The position numbers were made by a program, and so were the translations under genes. Below the pieces are notes generated by a model. The model was given only the letters and a program-made list of their open reading frames with translations, was not told the DNA's origin and searched no databases. Shown here piece after piece: positions 27,612-36,187 of a DNA stretch of 64,000 nucleotides (within the stretch, counting starts at the first letter, position 1; each line of letters starts with the position of its first letter). The stretch covers positions 1 to 64,000 of the forward strand of contig JAAAPD010000014.1 in assembly GCA_009908505.1 (NCBI GenBank), in the 5' to 3' direction. Source of the DNA: Alphaproteobacteria bacterium. GTDB taxonomy: Bacteria; Pseudomonadota; Alphaproteobacteria; Rhodobacterales; Rhodobacteraceae.

Positions 27612-30600
27612 GTGGCTGATTTCCAGAAGATCCTTGTCGCCAACCGAGGCGAGATCGCCATCCGCATCATGCGGGCCGCCAACGAGATGGGCAAGAAGAC
27701 GGTCGCCGTCTATGCCGAAGAGGACAAGCTGGGCCTGCACCGGTTCAAGGCGGACGAGGCCTATCGCATCGGCGAGGGGCTGGGACCGGTCCAGGCCTAT
27801 CTTTCAATCGAGGAGATCATCCGCGTGGCCAAGGCCAGCGGCGCCGACGCGATCCACCCCGGCTATGGCCTTCTGTCGGAAAACCCCGATTTCGTCGATG
27901 CCTGCACCGATGCCGGCATCACCTTCATCGGCCCGAGAGCGGAAACCATGCGCGCCCTGGGCGACAAGGCCAGTGCGCGACGCGTGGCGATCGAAGCTGA
28001 CGTGCCTGTCATTCCCGCCACCGAAGTGCTGGGCGATGACATGGAGGCAATCAAGAAAGAGGCGGCCGAGATCGGCTATCCGCTGATGCTCAAGGCCAGC
28101 TGGGGCGGCGGCGGGCGCGGCATGCGCCCGATCCAGTCCGAGGACGAACTGGAGGAAAAGGTGCTGGAAGGCCGGCGCGAGGCCGAGGCCGCCTTCGGCA
28201 ACGGCGAGGGCTACCTTGAAAAGATGATCACCCGCGCCCGCCATGTCGAGGTGCAGATCCTGGGCGACACGGCCGGCGATATCTATCATCTGTGGGAGCG
28301 CGATTGTTCCGTTCAGCGCCGCAACCAGAAGGTCGTCGAACGCGCCCCCGCCCCCTACCTGTCGGATGCCCAGCGCGAAGAGCTGTGCAACCTGGGCCGC
28401 AAGATCTGCGCCCATGTGAACTACGAATGTGCCGGCACGGTCGAATTCCTGATGGATATGGAGACCGGCCAGTTCTACTTCATCGAGGTCAATCCACGGG
28501 TGCAGGTGGAACACACCGTCACCGAGGAAGTCACCGGTATCGACATCGTGCGGGCCCAGATCCTTATCGCCGAGGGCAAAAGCCTGATGGAAGCGACCGG
28601 CGTGGCCAGCCAGTATGACGTGAAACTGGACGGGCATGCCCTGCAATGCCGGGTCACGACCGAGGACCCGGCCAACAACTTCATCCCCGACTACGGCCGC
28701 ATCACCGCCTATCGCGGCGCCACGGGCATGGGCATCCGCCTGGATGGCGGCACCGCCTATTCCGGCGCGGTCATCACCCGCTACTACGACAGCTTGCTGG
28801 AAAAGGTCACCGCCTGGGCGCCGACGCCGGAAGCGGCGATTGCCCGAATGGACCGCGCCCTGCGCGAATTCCGCATCCGGGGCGTCAGCACGAACCTGGA
28901 TTTCGTGATCAACCTGCTGCGCCACCCGACCTTCCTGAACAACGAATACTCGACCACCTTCATCGACGAAACGGACGAGCTGTTCGATTTCAAGCCACGG
29001 CGGGACCGGGCCACGAAGATCCTGACCTATATCGCCGACATCACCGTGAACGGGCACCCGGAAACCGCGGGCCGTCCGACCCCGGGGGCGGCGGCGATCA
29101 CGCCGAAACCGCCGGTGCGGTCGGCGGACACGGTTCCCGACGGCACGCGCCAGATCCTCGACCGTGACGGGCCCGAGGCCGTGGCGAAATGGGTGCAGGA
29201 CAAAAAGCACCTGCTGGTCACCGACACCACCATGCGCGACGGACACCAGTCGCTGCTTGCCACACGCATGCGCTCCATTGACATGATAAACGCGGCGCCC
29301 AGCTATGCCGCGAACATGTCGGGCCTGTTCTCGGTCGAGTGCTGGGGCGGGGCGACCTTCGACGTGGCCTACCGTTTCTTGCAGGAATGCCCCTGGCAAC
29401 GTCTGCGCGACATCCGCGCCAAGATGCCCAACATCCTGACGCAGATGCTTCTGCGCGCCTCCAATGGCGTCGGCTACACGAACTACCCCGACAACGTGGT
29501 GCAGGAATTCGTCCGCCAGGCCGCCGAAACAGGTGTCGATGTCTTCCGCGTCTTCGACAGCCTGAACTGGGTCGAGAACATGCGCGTGGCCATGGATGCG
29601 GTCCAGGACGCCGGCAAGATCTGCGAGGGCACGATCTGCTATACCGGCGATATCCTCGATCCCGACCGCGCCAAGTACGACCTGAAATACTATGTCGGCA
29701 TGGCGAGGGAACTGGAAAATGCCGGGGCGCACATGCTGGGCCTCAAGGACATGGCCGGGCTGCTCAAGGCTTCTTCTGCCGGCCAGTTGATCCGTGCGTT
29801 GAAGAACGAGATCAGCATCCCGATCCATTTCCACACCCATGACACCAGCGGCGCGGCCATCGCCACGGTGCTGGCCGCGTCGAATGCCGGGGTCGATATC
29901 ATCGACGCCGCGATGGACAGTTTCTCGGGCAATACCTCTCAGCCGACGCTGGGCTCGATCGTCGAGGCGCTGCGCCATACCGACCGCGAAACCGGGCTGG
30001 ATATCGCGGCCATCCGCGAGATTTCCAACTACTGGGAAACTGTGCGCGCCCATTACGCGGCGTTCGAATCCGGCCTTCAGGCCCCCGCGTCCGAGGTCTA
30101 CCTGCACGAGATGCCCGGCGGGCAGTTCACAAACCTGAAGGCGCAGGCGCGCAGCCTCGGCTTGGAAGAACGCTGGCACGAGGTCGCGCAGGCCTATGCC
30201 GACGTGAACATGATGTTCGGCGATATCGTGAAGGTCACGCCCTCGTCCAAAGTCGTGGGCGACATGGCGCTGATGATGGTCAGCCAGGGCCTGACCCGCG
30301 CCGAGGTCGAGGACCCCGAGGTCGACGTGTCTTTCCCAGACAGCGTCATCGACATGATGCGTGGCAATCTGGGGCAGCCACCGGGCGGGTTTCCCGACAG
30401 CATCGTGAAGAAGGTGCTCAAGGAAGAGGCGCCCAACCTTGACCGGCCCGGCAAGCACCTGGAACCGGTCGACCTGGAAGCGGTCCGCAAGGAGGCCAGC
30501 GAGAAGCTGGGCGGGATCGAGATCGATGACGAGGACCTGAACGGCTACCTGATGTATCCCAAGGTCTTCACCGACTACGCCAAGCGCCACGAAACCTATG

Positions 30601-31055
30601 GCCCCGTGCGGACGCTGCCGACCTCGACCTTCTTCTATGGCATGGAACAGGGCAACGAGATCAGCGCCGAGATCGATCCCGGCAAGACGCTGGAAATCCG
30701 CCTGCAAGCTATCGGCGAGACCGACGAGAACGGCGATGTGAAGGTGTTCTTCGAACTCAATGGCCAGCCCCGAACGATCCGGGTTCCCAACCGCAAGGTC
30801 AAGGCCGAGACCGTGCAGCGCCCCAAGGCCGAGGTGGGCAACCCCGCCCATGTCGGCGCGCCCATGCCCGGTGTCGTCGCCAGCGTGGCGGTCAACGCCG
30901 GACAGAAGGTCAAGGATGGCGACATGCTGCTGACCATCGAGGCGATGAAGATGGAAACCGGCCTGCATGCCGAGCGTGACGGCGTGGTCAAGGCGGTGCA
31001 CGTCCAGCCGGGCGGCCAGATCGACGCCAAGGACCTGCTGGTGGAATTCGAATGA
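27612..31055 (+). CDS. pyc: pyruvate carboxylase
   Basis: 1147 residues, full-length single-chain enzyme making oxaloacetate from pyruvate, bicarbonate and ATP. The biotin carboxylase domain (1 to about 450) has the start ILVANRGEIAIRIMRAA and the ATP loop GGGGRGMRP. The carboxyltransferase TIM barrel begins near VTDTTMRDGHQSLLATR and has HTHDTSG metal ligands. The C-terminal biotinyl domain has EAMKME with biotinyl Lys1113. The start is a GTG at 27612 after a GGGGGAG ribosome site. In phototrophic roseobacters this enzyme is a main anaplerotic CO2-fixing route, which is a plausible link to the neighbouring photosynthesis genes but not direct evidence. Confidence 0.97.
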   Translation: MADFQKILVANRGEIAIRIMRAANEMGKKTVAVYAEEDKLGLHRFKADEAYRIGEGLGPVQAYLSIEEIIRVAKASGADAIHPGYGLLSENPDFVDACTDAGITFIGPRAETMRALGDKASARRVAIEADVPVIPATEVLGDDMEAIKKEAAEIGYPLMLKASWGGGGRGMRPIQSEDELEEKVLEGRREAEAAFGNGEGYLEKMITRARHVEVQILGDTAGDIYHLWERDCSVQRRNQKVVERAPAPYLSDAQREELCNLGRKICAHVNYECAGTVEFLMDMETGQFYFIEVNPRVQVEHTVTEEVTGIDIVRAQILIAEGKSLMEATGVASQYDVKLDGHALQCRVTTEDPANNFIPDYGRITAYRGATGMGIRLDGGTAYSGAVITRYYDSLLEKVTAWAPTPEAAIARMDRALREFRIRGVSTNLDFVINLLRHPTFLNNEYSTTFIDETDELFDFKPRRDRATKILTYIADITVNGHPETAGRPTPGAAAITPKPPVRSADTVPDGTRQILDRDGPEAVAKWVQDKKHLLVTDTTMRDGHQSLLATRMRSIDMINAAPSYAANMSGLFSVECWGGATFDVAYRFLQECPWQRLRDIRAKMPNILTQMLLRASNGVGYTNYPDNVVQEFVRQAAETGVDVFRVFDSLNWVENMRVAMDAVQDAGKICEGTICYTGDILDPDRAKYDLKYYVGMARELENAGAHMLGLKDMAGLLKASSAGQLIRALKNEISIPIHFHTHDTSGAAIATVLAASNAGVDIIDAAMDSFSGNTSQPTLGSIVEALRHTDRETGLDIAAIREISNYWETVRAHYAAFESGLQAPASEVYLHEMPGGQFTNLKAQARSLGLEERWHEVAQAYADVNMMFGDIVKVTPSSKVVGDMALMMVSQGLTRAEVEDPEVDVSFPDSVIDMMRGNLGQPPGGFPDSIVKKVLKEEAPNLDRPGKHLEPVDLEAVRKEASEKLGGIEIDDEDLNGYLMYPKVFTDYAKRHETYGPVRTLPTSTFFYGMEQGNEISAEIDPGKTLEIRLQAIGETDENGDVKVFFELNGQPRTIRVPNRKVKAETVQRPKAEVGNPAHVGAPMPGVVASVAVNAGQKVKDGDMLLTIEAMKMETGLHAERDGVVKAVHVQPGGQIDAKDLLVEFE

Positions 31056-31909
31056 CGCGGGCCCGGTCGGACCGGGTTCTTGTCACCGGTGCGACCGGCA
31101 ATGTCGGACGGGCGGTGGTCGCGGCGCTGACCGCGCAAGGGCACGCCCCGCTGCGCGGCCTGAGGCAGACCGAAACCGACGGCGACGTTGCACTGGATTT
31201 CCTGCAGCCGCAGACTTGGCCCGGCGCACTCGACGGCGTGGGTGCCCTGTTCCTCATGCGTCCGCCGGCCATCGCCGATATGGGCAAGACATTGATCCCG
31301 TTCCTCGACATGGCCCGGGCCAGGGGTGTCGATCGCATCGTCTTCCTGTCCGTGATCGGGGCGGACAGGGCCCGCTGGGTGCCGCACCACGCGGTCGAAC
31401 GGCACCTGAGGGACGGTCCCGCCGACTGGACGATCCTGCGGGCGGGATTCTTCGCCCAGAACCTGCATGACGCCTATCGCCGCGACATCGTGGAAGACGG
31501 GCGCCTTTACGTTCCGGCGGGTCAGGGGCGCGCGGCCTTCGTCGATGCAGCCGACCTCGGGTACGTGGCGGCGCTGGCGCTGGCAGGTCGCGATCTGCGG
31601 GGGCATATCCTGACGCTGACCGGCCCGGAAGCACTTGATTTCGACCAGGTCGCACGGCTGCTGTCGCGAAGGCTGGGCCGGTCGATCACCTATGACGCCG
31701 CAACGATCCTCGGCTACATGCGCCATCTACGCCGGCGCGGATTGCCGTGGATGGCCACGCTCGTGCAGACCTACCTGCATGTGGGCCTGCGGTTCGGCCA
31801 GGCGCGACAGGTGACCCAGGACATCCCGCGGCTGCTCGATCGCCCGGCCACGCCGCTTGACGATGTCGTCGCCCGGGACCGGGCCACCTGGCGGTGCGGC
31901 ACCGGCTGA
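31052..31909 (+). CDS. NmrA-like NAD(P)-binding protein
   Basis: 285 residues, atypical short-chain-dehydrogenase fold. The glycine-rich ATGNVGRAV motif (about residues 13-21) binds the dinucleotide. The usual YxxxK catalytic motif is absent, as in NmrA and NAD(P)H:quinone-reductase-like sensors. The ATG overlaps the pyc stop (ATGA), so it is translationally coupled to pyruvate carboxylase. Reductase or redox-sensor roles are both possible; function unassigned. Confidence 0.85.
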   Translation: MTRARSDRVLVTGATGNVGRAVVAALTAQGHAPLRGLRQTETDGDVALDFLQPQTWPGALDGVGALFLMRPPAIADMGKTLIPFLDMARARGVDRIVFLSVIGADRARWVPHHAVERHLRDGPADWTILRAGFFAQNLHDAYRRDIVEDGRLYVPAGQGRAAFVDAADLGYVAALALAGRDLRGHILTLTGPEALDFDQVARLLSRRLGRSITYDAATILGYMRHLRRRGLPWMATLVQTYLHVGLRFGQARQVTQDIPRLLDRPATPLDDVVARDRATWRCGTG

Positions 31910-32063
31910 TATCGGCCGGAACACCGCCGCATGTCGGCGGAAAATCGCTATATCTAAATTTTTTCAATCTGTTAGCGGGAATTTGCCGAACGGTCGGCTG
32001 ATCCCCGCCAAGGGAAAGTTCGCGCGCATTTTTCCCCCTTTCAGACCGACCGGGGGCACAATA

Positions 32064-32120
32064 GGTCGTCCCAGAGGTGGAACGACCACCACCGCCTAGA
32101 ATCCCGGGCTTCGGGCCCGG
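32064..32120 (+). other. two hairpins in the leader of the DUF481 gene
   Basis: GGTCGT (32064-32069) pairs with ACGACC (32082-32087). CCGGGC-TTCGG-GCCCGG (32104-32120) forms a compact second stem ending about 20 bp before the start codon and just before the AAGGAAAAC ribosome site. The 231-bp gap 31910-32140 also holds an inverted repeat CCGCCG-CATGT-CGGCGG (31924-31940) and an AT-rich stretch (31950-31970) that probably contains the promoter. Confidence 0.45.
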
Positions 32121-32140
32121 CAACGCAAAGGAAAACGAGT

Positions 32141-32956
32141 ATGTACAAGACGATTATTCTCGCCATGGCCACCGCCGGCGTGACATCGACCGCCGCGCTG
32201 GCCCAGTCGGCCCTGGATGCTTCGGCCGCCGAGGACCGGATCGAAGCGCTCAACGAGGACATCGAGGATGACTTCGAGCGCGAAACCCCGCAATTCGGCA
32301 ACGAAGGCCGTGCGACGGGCTTCACCGGCAGCTTCGCCCTGCAGGGCTCGGCGACCAGCGGCAACACCGACACCGCCACCCTGGGGATCGGCGCCAACAT
32401 GGGCTACTACGATGGCCTCAACGGCTACGACCTGCAACTGAGCTACCAGTTCTCGGAAAACGAAGGCGTCACCGACGAGGACAGCCTGCTTTACGAGTTC
32501 GAGTACACCCGTGATTTCGGCCGCAGCTACTATGGCTTCGCCAAGCTGCAGGGCAATGTCGAACGCCTGCCCTTCGACACCAGCGACAACTTCCTGGGCG
32601 TCGGCATCGGCTATCGCGTCTTCGACAGCCCGACCGTGCAATGGGCCGTGCAGGCCGGTGCCGGCTACCGCGTGGCCGAGCTGGACAGCGTAGATGACCT
32701 GAACGAAGGCGCGCTGGCCGTGTCCTCGAACTACTACAACCAGTTCACGGACACTGTCGCTCTGACCAACGATACCGACATCATCTCTTCGGACTCGGAC
32801 ACCGTGGTCTACAACGACCTCGGCGTGAACGTGAGCATGACCGACACCCTGGCCCTGCGCACCAGCGTCGTGACCGAGTATCACACCGATCCCGAGCCCG
32901 GCAAGAAAGACACCGACAACACGTTCGGCGTCTCGCTGGTCTACAGCTTCGACTGA
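32141..32956 (+). CDS. DUF481 outer-membrane beta-barrel protein
   Basis: 271 residues. The signal peptide MYKTIILAMATAGVTSTAALA is followed by a short acidic helix and then alternating aromatic and polar beta-strands ending in a C-terminal aromatic residue before the final Asp (VSLVYSFD), typical of outer-membrane proteins. GSFALQGSATSGNTDT matches the DUF481 family (salt-stress-induced or YdiY-like). Function unknown. Monocistronic, with a structured leader before it and a strong terminator 36 bp after its stop. Confidence 0.88.
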   Translation: MYKTIILAMATAGVTSTAALAQSALDASAAEDRIEALNEDIEDDFERETPQFGNEGRATGFTGSFALQGSATSGNTDTATLGIGANMGYYDGLNGYDLQLSYQFSENEGVTDEDSLLYEFEYTRDFGRSYYGFAKLQGNVERLPFDTSDNFLGVGIGYRVFDSPTVQWAVQAGAGYRVAELDSVDDLNEGALAVSSNYYNQFTDTVALTNDTDIISSDSDTVVYNDLGVNVSMTDTLALRTSVVTEYHTDPEPGKKDTDNTFGVSLVYSFD

Positions 32957-32992
32957 GACCGACCGGCTTTCGGATTGCATTCCCGATCCATT

Positions 32993-33021
32993 GGGGCGGC
33001 CCTGTCGTGGCCGCCCCTTTT
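32993..33021 (+). terminator. rho-independent terminator of the DUF481 gene
   Basis: GGGGCGGCC, 7-nt loop, GGCCGCCCC, then TTTT. A perfect 9-bp GC stem with a U-run, 36 bp after the stop codon. Confidence 0.9.
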
Positions 33022-33076
33022 CACATTCCGGCATTGTCGGGCCGCAAAAATTTGTCCTGCTGCGGACATTTTCCGC

Positions 33077-33105
33077 TTGCAGCCCTGCCCGACTTTTCCT
33101 ACATC
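33077..33105 (+). promoter_or_regulatory. promoter of tRNA-Gly
   Basis: TTGCAG (33077-33082), a 17-bp spacer and TACATC (33100-33105), ending 18 bp before the tRNA 5' end. Same spacing as the tRNA-Glu promoter at 23050-23078. Confidence 0.6.
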
Positions 33106-33123
33106 ACACCCCACGAAACGGAC

Positions 33124-33198
33124 GCGGGTGTAGCTCAGGGGTAGAGCATTACCTTGCCAAGGTAAGGGTCGTGAGTTCGAATCTCATCACCCGCTCCA
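33124..33198 (+). tRNA. tRNA-Gly (anticodon GCC)
   Basis: 75 nt cloverleaf. The acceptor GCGGGTG pairs with CACCCGC. The anticodon stem TTACC/GGTAA holds the loop TTGCCAA with anticodon GCC. The T-arm is GTGAG-TTCGAAT-CTCAT. Discriminator T and CCA end at 33198. It marks the left edge of the photosynthesis cluster. Confidence 0.96.
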
Positions 33199-33313
33199 TT
33201 TCGGCCTCCGAACAACACGCACATTCGGGCCCTTCGACGATGCGGTCTCGAAATACCCTTTTCGCCATGCTGGCTGGCGGGCCGCGGCCGACTACGCATG
33301 CCCCCGCGTGGCG

Positions 33314-33913
33314 TCACCTGTGATCAGCTGCCGCGCGCGATTGGTGAAACACGAAACGACACGCCCCTGCCCCGTCGGTGCAACACTCCGAATGACCGAC
33401 GATGATCCGGCGATCCACCAACCGATGGAAAAGCGTCTCGAAGACCGCCAGGTGCCAAGGACAGCCTGGCATGGCAAGCGGATTGTCATGAATGACCAGT
33501 TCCATCGGGGGCGTGGCGTCATGCGTTACCCGCGCGTCGCCGGCAAAGGTCCAGGCATGGTGACTGATCGCCCTCAGCAGGATCGGCCCCGCCAAACGGC
33601 CCGGCAAGAGGCGCAGCACCAGCCGCGCCGGGGCGGGAATCCGATGCGACAGGATGTAGTCGCCTGTCCTGCGGCCCGCCTCACGCGCGATACGATCCGC
33701 CGCGTCCTGCGGCAGTTCCGCGGCGACAGCGCGATGCAGAGACAAGGCATCGTGGGCGGGAATCATCCTGTCGGGCAGGTTGTCGACCAGGCCCGGCATC
33801 CCGGCGGCCGCGCACACCCGATCAAGAACCTCTGGCCCGGACAGCATCCTTACGGCCTCGACCATCTGCAGGATCGCATTGGGGCCGACCCGTCCTGACG
33901 GATGGGTCTGCAT
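33314..33913 (-). CDS. bchJ: bacteriochlorophyll biosynthesis protein BchJ (V4R domain)
   Basis: 199 residues. The C-terminal half is a 4-vinyl-reductase (V4R) domain with the metal-binding-like cysteine segment VGHSECCTDGAGACRF. BchJ was named as a 4-vinyl (divinyl) protochlorophyllide reductase. Later work in Rhodobacter points to BciA-type enzymes for that step and to an accessory or substrate-carrying role for BchJ, so the exact reaction is open. Two bases separate its ATG from the bchE stop, so they form one operon ending here, next to tRNA-Gly. Confidence 0.9.
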   Translation of the reverse strand: MQTHPSGRVGPNAILQMVEAVRMLSGPEVLDRVCAAAGMPGLVDNLPDRMIPAHDALSLHRAVAAELPQDAADRIAREAGRRTGDYILSHRIPAPARLVLRLLPGRLAGPILLRAISHHAWTFAGDARVTHDATPPMELVIHDNPLAMPGCPWHLAVFETLFHRLVDRRIIVGHSECCTDGAGACRFVFHQSRAAADHR

Positions 33914-33915
33914 CG

Positions 33916-35565
33916 CTATTCGGCGGGCGTGGTGTGATCGGCCAGGACCGCGCCGCTGTCACGGCTCTTCTGGCTGGCAACACGCGCCTTTTCGGCCTTG
34001 ATCTGTGCGCGCACGCTTGCCTTGCGCTCGGCTGCCTTGGCCTTGCGGTCGGCCATGGCCTCCCAATCGGCCATCTGCGCCTCGGCGATTTGGCGACTGT
34101 CATCGAACTGGAAGTCGACCTTGTCCTTGGACTGCGGCCCCCAGTACCCGACCTTGCCCAGGTCATAGAATGTTCTCGCGAAGCCGGCCTTGGCGAAAGC
34201 GCGCAGGCAGCCCAGAAGGTATTTGCGGCGGAAGCCCCGCCCGCGCCAGGGATAATGGAACAGCGCCTTGATCATGTAGAAGCGCCGGTAATTGTGCATC
34301 ACGCGATCGAGCAGCGTGGCGCGGTCCATCGCCTCGGGCTTCATGATCGGGGTGACGAAATTGTATTTCTCGAAATCGAAGACCTCGACCTTGTCGCGCA
34401 ATTCCTGGAACAGCGGTGTGAAGGGCCAGGGGGTATACATCGTCCAGTTGGCGAGATCCGGGTTCCAGTCGCGGGCGAAGCGATAGGTCTCTTCCAGCGT
34501 TTCCTCAGTCTCGTTTTCAAGCCCGACGATGAACTGCGCCTCGGTGAAGATGTCAGCCTCGCGCAGCAGGCGGATCGCCTCCTTGTTCTCCTCGACGCGG
34601 GTTTCCTTGTTGAACCGGTCCAGCTTCATCTGCGCAGCCGCCTCGGTGCCCAGGCTGATATGCACCAGTCCCGCCTGCCGCCAGAGGCCCAGCATGTCCT
34701 TGTCGCGCTGGATGTCCGTCACGCGGGTGTTGATGCCCCATTTCACGCGCTCGGGCAGGCCGCGGCGGATCAGCTCCTCGCAGAATTCGGTGAATTTCTT
34801 CTTGTTGATGGTGGGTTCCTCGTCGGCAAGGATGAAGAAGCCGACGCCGTGATTGTTCACCAGGTCCTCGATTTCATCGACCACCTTCTGAGGGTCGCGG
34901 ACGCGGTAGTCACGCCAGAATTTCCATTGCGAGCAGAACGAGCAGGTGAACGGGCAGCCGCGCGCCAGGCTGGGAATGGCCAGCCGCGTGTTCAGCGGGA
35001 TGTAGATGTATTTCTCCCAGTCCAGGATCGACCAATCGGGCGTGATGCCGTCGAGATCCTTGACCGTGGGCGCGGCGGGCGTGGCAATGATTTCGCTGCC
35101 TTGGGTGTAGGCGATGCCCTTGATCGACTTGCGGTCATGTTGCCAGCGGCCATCCTCGAGCGCACGGACGAAATCCAGAAACACCTCCTCGCCCTCGCCG
35201 CGCACGATGGCGTCGATATGCGGGGCCTCGGACAGCACCTGCTTGTACATGAAGGTCGCATGCACCCCGCCCAGCACCGTCACGGCATCCGGGGCAGCGG
35301 CCCGGGCAATCTCCAGCGCGCGTTCGGCGCGGTAGATCGACGGCGTGATCGAGGTGGCCCCGACGATATCCGGTTTCAGCGCGGCAATGCGCGCATGCAA
35401 CTCGGCCTCGCCGATGTCATGCGTCATCGCGTCGATGAAATGGATGTCGGTATAGCCGGCGGCCTTGAGCGGGCCGGCCAGGTAGGCAACCCAGGCCGGC
35501 GGCCAGTTGCCGGCGATCTCGGCACCGCCGGAATGATAGTTCGGGTGAATCAGGACCAGTCGCAT
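33916..35565 (-). CDS. bchE: oxygen-independent Mg-protoporphyrin IX monomethyl ester cyclase BchE
   Basis: 549 residues, a cobalamin-dependent radical SAM enzyme that closes ring E using water as oxygen source. The N-terminal B12-binding region (about 1-150) contains [10 protein letters not shown]. The radical SAM cluster ligands are C204, C208 and C211 ([13 protein letters not shown]). The last ~60 residues are a charged, Ala/Lys-rich tail. The ATG follows a GGAGG ribosome site. Upstream lie a perfect PpsR site (35603-35620), a second imperfect one (35576-35595), and an RNA hairpin touching the ribosome site. It coexists with the aerobic cyclase AcsF at 54727. Confidence 0.97.
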   Translation of the reverse strand: MRLVLIHPNYHSGGAEIAGNWPPAWVAYLAGPLKAAGYTDIHFIDAMTHDIGEAELHARIAALKPDIVGATSITPSIYRAERALEIARAAAPDAVTVLGGVHATFMYKQVLSEAPHIDAIVRGEGEEVFLDFVRALEDGRWQHDRKSIKGIAYTQGSEIIATPAAPTVKDLDGITPDWSILDWEKYIYIPLNTRLAIPSLARGCPFTCSFCSQWKFWRDYRVRDPQKVVDEIEDLVNNHGVGFFILADEEPTINKKKFTEFCEELIRRGLPERVKWGINTRVTDIQRDKDMLGLWRQAGLVHISLGTEAAAQMKLDRFNKETRVEENKEAIRLLREADIFTEAQFIVGLENETEETLEETYRFARDWNPDLANWTMYTPWPFTPLFQELRDKVEVFDFEKYNFVTPIMKPEAMDRATLLDRVMHNYRRFYMIKALFHYPWRGRGFRRKYLLGCLRAFAKAGFARTFYDLGKVGYWGPQSKDKVDFQFDDSRQIAEAQMADWEAMADRKAKAAERKASVRAQIKAEKARVASQKSRDSGAVLADHTTPAE

Positions 35566-35573
35566 GAAGCCTC

Positions 35574-35588
35574 CTTGTCTAGGACAAG
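35574..35588 (-). promoter_or_regulatory. hairpin abutting the bchE ribosome-binding site
   Basis: On the bchE mRNA, CTTGTC-CTA-GACAAG is a perfect 6-bp stem. It ends one base into the GGAGG ribosome site (35570-35574), nine bases before the ATG. The same bases are part of a spaced TGT/ACA repeat, so the element could act as DNA, RNA or both. Confidence 0.45.
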
Positions 35589-35602
35589 CGTGACATCTTT
35601 GG

Positions 35603-35620
35603 TGTCAACTTAAATTGACA
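35603..35620. promoter_or_regulatory. PpsR/CrtJ operator upstream of bchE
   Basis: TGTCAA-N6-TTGACA fits the PpsR consensus TGT-N12-ACA with full outer symmetry. On the bchE strand its right half is a TTGACA that can serve as a -35 box. A looser TGT-N14-ACA repeat (35576-35595) lies 7 bp away, similar to the paired sites known at PpsR-controlled promoters. Confidence 0.85.
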
Positions 35621-35653
35621 CAGGTCAAAGTGGCGGGCGTCATGCCGGGCGGG

Positions 35654-36187
35654 TCAGGCGAAAATCTGGCCCGCGTGCCGGTCCAGGTAGATGCGCAGCC
35701 AGGGAGTGTAGTCCTCGGGGCGGCGCCTCACCCTGTCTTCCAGCCGGCGCAGGGGCATCCAGTCCACGGCCATGACCTCGTCCGGGTTCGGGGTCACGAT
35801 GGGGCGGGCGGCCACCCGCGCAAGGAACAGGTCCACCACCTCGTGTTCGACAAGGCCGCCGCCAACGTCGGCGCGGTATTCGACCCGGCCTTGATGGTCC
35901 AGGTCGAGCCCGCTCAGGCCGAGTTCCTCGTCCAGCCGGCGGGCGGCGCAATCGCACGCCGGCTCGCCCCAATGCGGATGGGTGCAGCAGGCATTCGCCC
36001 AGAGCCCCGGCGTGTGATACTTGCCCAGCGCCCGCCGCTGCAGCAACAGGCTGTCGCCGCACTGCACGAAGACTGAAACGGCCTTGTGCCGCAGCCCCTC
36101 GCGATGGACCCGAAGCTTGTCCAGCGCAACCAGGTCGCCGCCCAGCCAGGCGGGGATCATCGCCGCATCAGGCGGCGGCGCTGTCAC
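35654..36187 (-). CDS. idi: isopentenyl-diphosphate delta-isomerase
   Basis: 177 residues, type I (Nudix) enzyme converting IPP to DMAPP for the phytyl/geranylgeranyl and carotenoid chains. TPGLWANACCTHPHWGE holds the active-site cysteine and metal-binding histidines, and RRLDEELGL is the Nudix-like glutamate motif. The start is a GTG at 36185-36187 overlapping the bchP stop (GTGA); an internal ATG ten codons in is less well placed. It is the last gene of the bchG operon, so chain precursor supply is coupled to esterification of bacteriochlorophyllide. Confidence 0.95.
   Translation of the reverse strand: MTAPPPDAAMIPAWLGGDLVALDKLRVHREGLRHKAVSVFVQCGDSLLLQRRALGKYHTPGLWANACCTHPHWGEPACDCAARRLDEELGLSGLDLDHQGRVEYRADVGGGLVEHEVVDLFLARVAARPIVTPNPDEVMAVDWMPLRRLEDRVRRRPEDYTPWLRIYLDRHAGQIFA

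Noticed and set aside
27804-31001. 1065-codon open frame on the minus strand
   Set aside because: Lies wholly antisense to pyruvate carboxylase; His/Asp/Leu-rich composition typical of reverse-strand frames in GC-rich DNA, no domain.
33053-33068. TGTCC-N6-GGACA repeat before tRNA-Gly
   Set aside because: Spacer does not fit PpsR and it lies upstream of a tRNA promoter; most likely chance.
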